From positions 1 through 64,000 of the forward strand of contig CACHBB010000003.1 in assembly GCA_902577945.1 (NCBI GenBank): a stretch of 64,000 nucleotides of DNA, given 5' to 3'. The notes beneath the pieces were generated by a model, which made no database searches, was not told the origin of the DNA, and saw only the letters and a list, made by a program, of their open reading frames with translations. Source of the stretch: an uncultured Alphaproteobacteria bacterium. Lineage in GTDB: Bacteria > Pseudomonadota > Alphaproteobacteria > HIMB59 > GCA-002718135. Each line of letters opens with the position of its first letter. The stretch's first letter is position 1. The position numbers and the translations under genes were made by a program. This document shows positions 56,809 through 64,000 of this stretch, in pieces.

Positions 56809-58050
56809 TTAGTTGGAACTAAAGACTCTTTTTCTAGTTTTATCTAATCTAGATCTAATAGCTCCAATTCTTTCAGGCTTTACCATGAATTCTTGGAAAC
56901 CTTTCATGCCATCACCATGCATATCTGGATGCGTATCTCTATCATAGAATTGAGCAATATCAGAAGCACTACTTAGAACAGCAAAACCTTGTTGCTTAAA
57001 TCTATCTGATGGTGGTGTAGCATTAGAATTTGGCGTTAGAGATCCATTATCCTCTGCCAAAGCTTTTGCTGCATCAGGATTTGCTAGGAAAGCAAGAAAC
57101 TTTTTAGCATCTTCTTTGTTTTTAGCTCCACTTGGAATATGGAACGTATCTGTTGGCGCATCTTCTGCCATACCTACACCTTTGTAAACCATCGGAAATT
57201 GGAAATAATCTACATTATCTGCAACACCAGCATCTTCAAAGAAAGGTACTACAAAATTACCCATCAAATACATCGCAGCTTCACCATTAATCATAGGTGT
57301 TATAGCTTCTTGCCATGACAGAGAAGCATGGTCTTCAAGATAATATCCTGCATTGGAAAGTTCAGCCCATTTATCGAATACATCATCAAGTCTTGGATCT
57401 TCATAACTAGCATTACCAGCCATTAAATCCATATGGAAGTTATAGCCATTAATTCTCATATTCATGTAATCAAACCATGCTGCTGCTGTCCAAAGATATT
57501 TGGTTCCTATTGTAATCGGAGTATAACCATTTTTCTTAAGCATAGCGCATACCCATTTAAACTCTTCAAAATCTCGAGGCTCATTTAAACCAAGCTTATC
57601 AAATATATCTTTTCTATAATAAACACCCCACTGATAATAAGCATAGGGAACTCCATATTGCTTGCCATCAACAGTTAATGAACCTTTAGATGCTGCCATT
57701 GAGTCATTCAAACCAGCACTTTCCCAAACATCAGAAACATCTTCAAATAGACCTTGATCAACAAAGAATTTCATTCTGTTCCCAGCAAACCAAACAGCTA
57801 TGTCTGGAGCATCAGCTTGTAAAAAGTTTCTAATTGCAACTTTATACTCTTCATGATCAAAATCATTTACTACAACAGTTACTTCAGGATGAGCTTTATC
57901 GAAGGCATCGATAAAAGCATACATCACCTCTTTTGCTCTTGGATCTGATTGATTATTATTGATAACCAAAGTTCCAGCTAATGATACAAATGAAGTAAAT
58001 AAGGTAGTCAAAACTACCCCAAAACTAAATATTTTCATTTTACCTCCCAT
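56809..58050 (-). CDS. ABC transporter extracellular solute-binding protein (sugar)
   Basis: Signal peptide, VYYRKDIFDKLGLNEPRDFEEFKWVCAMLKKNGYTPITIG, GEAAMYLMGNFVVPFFED. Confidence 0.92.
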   Translation of the reverse strand: MGGKMKIFSFGVVLTTLFTSFVSLAGTLVINNNQSDPRAKEVMYAFIDAFDKAHPEVTVVVNDFDHEEYKVAIRNFLQADAPDIAVWFAGNRMKFFVDQGLFEDVSDVWESAGLNDSMAASKGSLTVDGKQYGVPYAYYQWGVYYRKDIFDKLGLNEPRDFEEFKWVCAMLKKNGYTPITIGTKYLWTAAAWFDYMNMRINGYNFHMDLMAGNASYEDPRLDDVFDKWAELSNAGYYLEDHASLSWQEAITPMINGEAAMYLMGNFVVPFFEDAGVADNVDYFQFPMVYKGVGMAEDAPTDTFHIPSGAKNKEDAKKFLAFLANPDAAKALAEDNGSLTPNSNATPPSDRFKQQGFAVLSSASDIAQFYDRDTHPDMHGDGMKGFQEFMVKPERIGAIRSRLDKTRKRVFSSN

Positions 58051-58116
58051 GAAAATTATACATATTATCTAACATATCTAGAACCAGATAGAATAGGAAA
58101 TATGGATAATTTGTAA

Positions 58117-58193
58117 TGGTGGGCCCTCAGGGACTTGAACCCCGGACCACCCCGTTATGAGCGGGGCGCTCTAACCAACTGAGCTAAGAGCCC
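58117..58193 (-). tRNA. tRNA with CAT anticodon, most likely tRNA-Ile2 (lysidine-modified)
   Basis: GGGCTCTTAGCTCAGTTGGTTAGAGCGCCCCGCTCATAACGGGGTGGTCCGGGGTTCAAGTCCCTGAGGGCCCACCA folds as a cloverleaf; CTCATAA loop and overall sequence resemble tRNA-Ile(CAU); CCA encoded. Confidence 0.93.
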
Positions 58194-58241
58194 TGAAACT
58201 GCTAATACATCTCAATTTTGTAAGTTTCAATTAATTTATTC

Positions 58242-59069
58242 CTAGATCTGAATTTTTAAAAGATCTTTCCCAACTATTGGGTTTTTCCCAAAATCATTTC
58301 TGACGATTTTCATAAGTTTATTTTCATTGAATTTTGTTGGTACAAAATGAGTAAGAACAAGTTTTTTACAATTGGTAATTTTTGCAATTTTACCAACTAT
58401 TGTTGAGGGAGTATGATAATCTCTTACATTATGTAATGTTTTATTTGTTCTCATTTTATTAGTTTCTTTTATTTCTCCATCTATAAAAACTTCATGCAAT
58501 AAAACGTCTGCGTTTTGTCCGAATTTCATTATATTTTCACATGGTTTAGTGTCCCCACTTATAGTTAGTTTTTTTTTATTATAGTAAAAGTTAAAACCAT
58601 AAGCATATTTTACGGGTTTATGATCGACTGTAAAATATGTGATTTTTATATCTTTAATTTTAATATTTCCAAGGGATTTGAATTCTTTTACTATAATATC
58701 AAATGCTTTTATTGATGATCTTACTTCATAATTTATTCTTTGCTCTCTCTCTTTTTTCCACGCGTTCATAATTTTTTTTATAAAGATTTTAGTTCCTGGT
58801 GGTCCATAAATTATCCATGGTTTTATTCTATAAGAATGCCATGAAGAAATTATTAATTGATATAAATCAACTACATGATCTGAGTGAAGGTGTGTTAATA
58901 ATAGAGCATCAATACTAGCACCTGATATATTTATTTGATTAAGTCTCTGTGTTACTCCAGAACCACAATCAACTAAAATTTTTGCTTTTTTTGTAGATAC
59001 TAAATTAGAAGGACCAAATCTTCTGTAATCAACACTAGGACAACCTGTTCCAAGAAGTGTTAATTCCAT
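58242..59069 (-). CDS. MBL-fold metallohydrolase (RNase Z-like)
   Basis: [54 protein letters not shown]. Confidence 0.9.
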   Translation of the reverse strand: MELTLLGTGCPSVDYRRFGPSNLVSTKKAKILVDCGSGVTQRLNQINISGASIDALLLTHLHSDHVVDLYQLIISSWHSYRIKPWIIYGPPGTKIFIKKIMNAWKKEREQRINYEVRSSIKAFDIIVKEFKSLGNIKIKDIKITYFTVDHKPVKYAYGFNFYYNKKKLTISGDTKPCENIMKFGQNADVLLHEVFIDGEIKETNKMRTNKTLHNVRDYHTPSTIVGKIAKITNCKKLVLTHFVPTKFNENKLMKIVRNDFGKNPIVGKDLLKIQI

Positions 59070-60964
59070 TACTCATCCAAAAAAGTTTTTAATTTTCTAG
59101 CCCTAGTTGGGTGTTTTAATTTTCTTAGCGCTTTTGCTTCTATCTGTCTAATTCTCTCTCTTGTTACACTAAATTGTTGACCAACTTCTTCTAAAGTGTG
59201 ATCACTATTCATTCCAATACCAAAACGCATTCTTAAAACTCTCTCTTCTCGTGGAGTAAGAGATGATAGAATTCTTGTTGTTGTGTCTCGTAAAGAGCTT
59301 TTAACTGCTGCATCAATAGGAATCAATGCATTTTTATCTTCAATAAAATCTCCAAGTGAGCTATCTTCTTCATCACCAACAGGGGTCTCTAAACTTATTG
59401 GTTCTTTGGCTATTTTCAGAACTTTCTTCACCTTATCAATTGGCATGTGTAAACGATCTGCAAGCTCGTTAGGAGTTGGCTCTCTACCAATTTCTGACAT
59501 AATCTGCCTTGTTGTTCTTACAATTTTATTAATAGTTTCAATCATATGCACAGGAATTCTAATTGTTCTTGCTTGATCAGCAATTGATCGTGTTATAGCT
59601 TGTCTTATCCACCATGTTGCGTAAGTTGAAAACTTATACCCTCTTCTGTATTCAAATTTATCAACCGCTTTCATTAAACCTATATTTCCTTCCTGAATTA
59701 AGTCTAGAAATTGAAGACCTCTGTTAGTATATTTTTTTGCTATAGAAATTACTAATCTTAAATTTGACTCAATCATTTCTTTTTTCGCTCTGTTAGCTGA
59801 TCTTTCTCCTTGCTGTACTGTATTAACAATCCTTCGAAACTCAGATAGTGGAAGTTCTGAAGCTTCTTGTATCTCACCAATTTCCTTAACAAGTTTATTA
59901 ATCTCAATATGATTTCGATTAATAAATTTTTCCCAACTTTTATCATTTAGTGATAGGAGACTTTGGATCCAATTTTTTTCAAAATTAAAATTTAGGTATT
60001 GATCTACAAATGACTCTCTTTTAACTCCAGAATTTGTGGCCATTCTAAGCATTCTGCCTTCTCTAGTTAAAAGTTTTTTATTTAAATCATATAACGCCTC
60101 CATTAATGCCTCAATAGTTGACGAATTGAAATGAACAGCTTTCATTGCTGAAACCATTTCCTTTTGGACTTTTTTGTACTTTTTTTCTAATGATTGATAT
60201 AATTTAATATTTTTTTTATCACCGTTTATAAAGTCATTGCTATGTTTTTGCAGCTTCTTAAATAACTTTGTAATATCATTAAAATCTTTTAAGACTTTTG
60301 GTTTTAATTTTTCTTCCATCGCCGCTAAAGAAACATTTAATCCATCATCTTCCTCTTCTTCTTCAGTATTAGTTGAGTTATCATCATCTGTGTTTTCATT
60401 TTGTGAAATTTTTTCTTCAGATTTTTGATCATCATCATTTTTTGAGGAGGCTTCAATTAACTTTAAGGTATCATCGATTTTGTTATCTGAGATATCAGAC
60501 ATATCGTATGTGGCTTCTAAATCTACAATATCTCTTAAAAGCATGGTTCCATCTTTTATAGCGTCTTTCCAGTTTATGATTGATCTAATTGTCATTGGAC
60601 TTTCACAAATTGCACCTATCATTTTTTCTCTTCCTGCTTCTATTCTTTTAGCAATAGCTATTTCACCTTCTCTACTAAGAAGTTCAACAGCTCCCATATC
60701 TCTAAGGTACAACCTAACTGGATCATCAGTTTTACCTGTTTGTTTTTTTTCTTCCTCATCACTTGCTTCTTCAGATTTAACTGATTCATCTTTAGATAAT
60801 TTTTGAAATTCTTTAGCTTCTTGTTCTGAATAGATTTTTATATTTGCTTTTTTAATTAATTCATGGAATTTATTTATATTTTCTGGTTCTCTAAACTTTT
60901 TAGGTATTGCTTTTTCAATAATTTTATTTGTATAAATACCATCAATTTTATTTTTATTTATCAA
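59069..60964 (-). CDS. rpoD: RNA polymerase sigma factor RpoD (sigma-70); native start probably upstream at 61268
   Basis: [135 protein letters not shown]. The start at 60964 is a TTG inside a longer Lys-rich reading frame. Confidence 0.97.
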   Translation of the reverse strand: MINKNKIDGIYTNKIIEKAIPKKFREPENINKFHELIKKANIKIYSEQEAKEFQKLSKDESVKSEEASDEEEKKQTGKTDDPVRLYLRDMGAVELLSREGEIAIAKRIEAGREKMIGAICESPMTIRSIINWKDAIKDGTMLLRDIVDLEATYDMSDISDNKIDDTLKLIEASSKNDDDQKSEEKISQNENTDDDNSTNTEEEEEDDGLNVSLAAMEEKLKPKVLKDFNDITKLFKKLQKHSNDFINGDKKNIKLYQSLEKKYKKVQKEMVSAMKAVHFNSSTIEALMEALYDLNKKLLTREGRMLRMATNSGVKRESFVDQYLNFNFEKNWIQSLLSLNDKSWEKFINRNHIEINKLVKEIGEIQEASELPLSEFRRIVNTVQQGERSANRAKKEMIESNLRLVISIAKKYTNRGLQFLDLIQEGNIGLMKAVDKFEYRRGYKFSTYATWWIRQAITRSIADQARTIRIPVHMIETINKIVRTTRQIMSEIGREPTPNELADRLHMPIDKVKKVLKIAKEPISLETPVGDEEDSSLGDFIEDKNALIPIDAAVKSSLRDTTTRILSSLTPREERVLRMRFGIGMNSDHTLEEVGQQFSVTRERIRQIEAKALRKLKHPTRARKLKTFLDE

Positions 60965-61282
60965 CTTTTCAAAAATTTCTTGTATTTTAGTTTCAAAAGT
61001 TACCTTCTGTTTTTTTGGTTTAGTAACAATATTCGTAGCAGCTTTTTTTGTTATTATTTTTGTTTTTAAAGGTGACTGTTTTTTTGAGGGTGTTTTTTTT
61101 ACTTTTGAACGAGCAGTTTTTTTTACTTTAGAGTTTTTAACAGTTTTAGATTTTTTTTTAGTTGTATTTTTTTTTTAATGAAGATTTCGTTATCTTTTTT
61201 TTACTAGTTTTTTTTGAAGTTTTTTTAGTGATGTTTTTTTTTGTTTTTTTCTTTAATACTTTTTTCATTAACACCCCTTAAA

Positions 61283-63019
61283 TTAATCTTCACTATTGTG
61301 AAGATCAGCAGAAAAATTTTTAAGCTCTTCCCATGATAGTGAAGATAAATTTTCTTGTAATTTATCTAGGCTTTTATTTATTTTTTTCAAATTTGAAAGT
61401 CTTGTATTTAAATTTTTAATAGATTCTTCAATTTCTACCAATGTTTCCTCAGGAACGTAGTCTTTTTTCGAATAAGGAAATAGCTGTAAAAGGCTGTTTT
61501 CATTGATTTTATTAAATACATTTAATATCTCTGTTGGTAAGTTTAGGTTAAAAATTTCCTCAGATGTTAAATTTTTAATTTCAGATTTTTGGAAGTATTC
61601 TATAAAATCTGCTTGTTGTTGATTAAATAAATCAACGTTTTTAAATAATTCGAATAATTTTTCTCTGATACTTAAGTGATTAACATAAGCTAATAAGAAA
61701 GAATTAATTTGTTTGTCTATCAGTGGCACTATTTTAGAAGGTTTAGTAATAAACCTTGATTTTCTATTATTTATTTTTAATTTTTCAAAAAATAATTTTT
61801 TAAATTCACTTCTATAAAAATACTGAATTTTTTTATCTTTGATATTCTCAACCAAATCATCAATATATTTATCATATGAAATTTTATTATCTGCATTATT
61901 TAAATTAATAGTAGAAGATGATTGTTCGAAAATAAAATTAACTATTGGTATAGGTTTCTTTAGAATTTCAATAAATTTTTTTAAAGAAAAATCATTTATA
62001 TAGCTATCAGGATCTGTATCTTTAGGAAGTGTAATAAATTGTAAAAATTTGTTAGGAGATAAATAAGGCAAAGCCATTAAAGCGCTTTTATACGAAGCTC
62101 TAACACCGGCGTTATCGCCATCAAACATTAAAGTAGGTTTTTTTACATATTTCCATGATAATAATAACTGATCTTCTGTTAAAGATGTTCCAAGTGGTGC
62201 TACTGCTGTTCTTACATTATTTTCATACAAGCTAATTACATCCATATAGCCTTCACAAATAAGTATATTGTTTTTAGATCTTATATTTTTTTTTGCGTTA
62301 CCAAGATTGTACAAAATACTTCTTTTTTTAAAAAAAAAACTGTCTGGAGAATTTATATATTTTGGATTTGAATTATCTAAAACACGTCCTCCAAAACCTA
62401 CTACTTTATTTTGTTCATTCGAAATTGGAAAAATTAATCTTTTATAAAAAAAATCTCTAATTTTGTTATTACTATCTTTTTTTACAACATTTGCCTTCAA
62501 AATATCTTCATCTTTGAAATTTCTATCTTTTAAAAATTTATAAAGAGATGATTCAGGATTATATGAATAGCCAATTTTAAAATTTTTAATTGTACTATCG
62601 GAAAGTGATCTATTTTTTAAATATTTTTTACAAATATCACTCTTAGATAAATTATTTTCAAACCAAGAAGTAGATAGTTCAAGTATTTTGAAAATAATTT
62701 CATTTTCTTTATCTTTACGAAAGTTGTTTTGACTGATTTGCAAACCTGCTTTCTGGGCTAGTTCTCTAACAGCATCAGGAAAGGAAAAATTGTATAAGTC
62801 TGTATAAATTGTAAAAATATCTCCTTTTGCTCCACATCCAAAACAATAATATGAACCTAAATCATCATTTATTTTGCATGAAGGTGTCTTTTCTTCATGA
62901 AATGGACAACAACACCAGTAATCGTTTCCTTTTTTAATAATTTTTGTTTTTTTTTCAATTTCACCAGAAAGCTTTAATTTTGATTTTATTGTTTCAAGAT
63001 CATTTTTTGTAAATGACAT
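61283..63019 (-). CDS. dnaG: DNA primase
   Basis: Zn-finger CCPFHEEKTPSCKINDDLGSYYCFGCGAKGD, NNILICEGYMDVISLYENNV toprim, MFDGDNAGVRAS. Confidence 0.95.
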   Translation of the reverse strand: MSFTKNDLETIKSKLKLSGEIEKKTKIIKKGNDYWCCCPFHEEKTPSCKINDDLGSYYCFGCGAKGDIFTIYTDLYNFSFPDAVRELAQKAGLQISQNNFRKDKENEIIFKILELSTSWFENNLSKSDICKKYLKNRSLSDSTIKNFKIGYSYNPESSLYKFLKDRNFKDEDILKANVVKKDSNNKIRDFFYKRLIFPISNEQNKVVGFGGRVLDNSNPKYINSPDSFFFKKRSILYNLGNAKKNIRSKNNILICEGYMDVISLYENNVRTAVAPLGTSLTEDQLLLSWKYVKKPTLMFDGDNAGVRASYKSALMALPYLSPNKFLQFITLPKDTDPDSYINDFSLKKFIEILKKPIPIVNFIFEQSSSTINLNNADNKISYDKYIDDLVENIKDKKIQYFYRSEFKKLFFEKLKINNRKSRFITKPSKIVPLIDKQINSFLLAYVNHLSIREKLFELFKNVDLFNQQQADFIEYFQKSEIKNLTSEEIFNLNLPTEILNVFNKINENSLLQLFPYSKKDYVPEETLVEIEESIKNLNTRLSNLKKINKSLDKLQENLSSLSWEELKNFSADLHNSED

Positions 63020-63474
63020 TATTTACCTAAACTAGTTTTAGCAATCTTACCTGCTACCCCCATATCAATCACACCTAGATATTCAGACTTAATTATGTTC
63101 ATTAATTTACCCATATCCTTAATTGAAGAAAAATCATTTTCTTTAATAATATTATCTATTATTTCTTTTGTTTCAGGTTCGCTTTTTTGCTCTGGCAAGA
63201 ATAATTCAATTATGTCAATCTCAGCCCTTTCTTTATCAATAAGGTCTTGTCGATTCGCTTTATTAAATGCTTCTATAGAGTCCTTTCTTTGTTTTACTAA
63301 GTTTTGCAACAAAGTAATAACATCTTTATCAGAAAGAGAGTCTTGTTTACCTCTTATTGATATTTGCTTATCTTTAATTGCACTTCTTACTAACCTTAAA
63401 GTATTTATTGAATTACTGTCTTTTTCTTTGATTGAAATTTTGTATTTTTCATCAATTTTATCAATTAAATTCAT
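63019..63474 (-). CDS. GatB/YqeY domain protein
   Basis: NTLRLVRSAIKDKQISIRGKQDSLSDKDVITLLQNLVKQRKDSIEAFNKANRQDLIDKERAEIDIIELFLPEQ. Confidence 0.9.
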   Translation of the reverse strand: MNLIDKIDEKYKISIKEKDSNSINTLRLVRSAIKDKQISIRGKQDSLSDKDVITLLQNLVKQRKDSIEAFNKANRQDLIDKERAEIDIIELFLPEQKSEPETKEIIDNIIKENDFSSIKDMGKLMNIIKSEYLGVIDMGVAGKIAKTSLGK

Positions 63475-63604
63475 CTGGCTTTTGTACTCCTAATTTTTAT
63501 GATTAATATTATTATAGTAATATAATTCTTGTTATTAATTTCAACTAATCCTTGACTAGATAAGTATAAATGCCTAGTAAATATCATTTTGCTTCACAGA
63601 AAAT

Positions 63605-64000
63605 ATGGGAGTCTTAAAAAAAAATCATCAAATAAATTATAAATCTGCTGCTTTGGTATTGGAAAATGGTGAGATTTTATGGGGGTATGGGCTTGGAGCC
63701 AAAAAAGCAGTTGTTGGGGAACTTTGTTTCAATACATCCCAAACAGGATACCAAGAAGCCCTTACAGACCCATCTTATACTAAACAAATTATTAATTTTA
63801 CTTTTCCACATATTGGAATTGTTGGCACCAATTCCGAGGATCATGAATCAAAAAAAATATATGCGGATGGGTGTATAATAAATCAACCTGTCAATTATTA
63901 CTCTAATTGGAGAGCTGAAAAAGATTTAAATTCCTTCTTTATTCAAAACGATATTCCATGTTTGTTTGGTGTAGATACTCGCTATTTAACAAAGAAACTG
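63605..64000 (+). CDS. carA: Carbamoyl-phosphate synthase small subunit (5' part, truncated by window end)
   Basis: ATG at 63605 open to the last base: MGVLKKNHQINYKSAALVLENGEILWGYGLGAKKAVVGELCFNTSQTGYQEALTDPSYTKQIINFTFPHIGIVGTNSEDHES...DIPCLFGVDTRYLTKKL; absent from ORF track because no stop lies in the window. Confidence 0.93.
   Translation, partial: MGVLKKNHQINYKSAALVLENGEILWGYGLGAKKAVVGELCFNTSQTGYQEALTDPSYTKQIINFTFPHIGIVGTNSEDHESKKIYADGCIINQPVNYYSNWRAEKDLNSFFIQNDIPCLFGVDTRYLTKKL

Noticed and set aside
60237-60806. Plus-strand Ser/Phe-rich ORFs opposite rpoD
   Set aside because: Antisense of the acidic low-complexity stretch in RpoD

Overview
AT-rich alphaproteobacterial chromosome segment, probably SAR11/HIMB59-like. 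The assignment rests on the circularly permuted ssrA, an alpha-type SspB, and the gene content and composition. Most of the window is core genome: ilvBNC, miaA, a Do-like protease, hflKC, mrp, thyA-folA, the full mraZ-to-lpxC division/cell-wall cluster on the minus strand, rnpB, bamD, ligA, uvrD, mlaA/mlaC, rpoD, dnaG, yqeY-like and a carA truncated at the window end. There are two accessory blocks. One (about 12.0-21.0 kb) is a glycan-modification island with SxtJ-like, DUF5989-like, NodU/CmcH carbamoyltransferase, membrane SGNH, GT2, epimerase and GT-C-like genes. The other (about 50.0-58.1 kb) is a sugar uptake/catabolism operon with two Gfo/Idh oxidoreductases, an isomerase, an AKR, a class II aldolase and an ABC importer without an ATPase gene. 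Signals missing from the ORF track: a permuted two-piece tmRNA with tag ANDNRLALAA and only 4 nt between its pieces; an sspB interrupted by one in-frame TGA; an rpoD whose Lys-rich N-terminus is split at an A10 tract; four TGGG boxes at exact 10-nt spacing just upstream of mraZ; two minus-strand terminator hairpins whose U-tracts abut the next start codon; a structured leader before a rhodanese gene; and a 49-aa DUF5989-like ORF. No CRISPR array, transposase, prophage or rRNA was seen. No wholly new system is demonstrated; the best candidates are listed as hypotheses.
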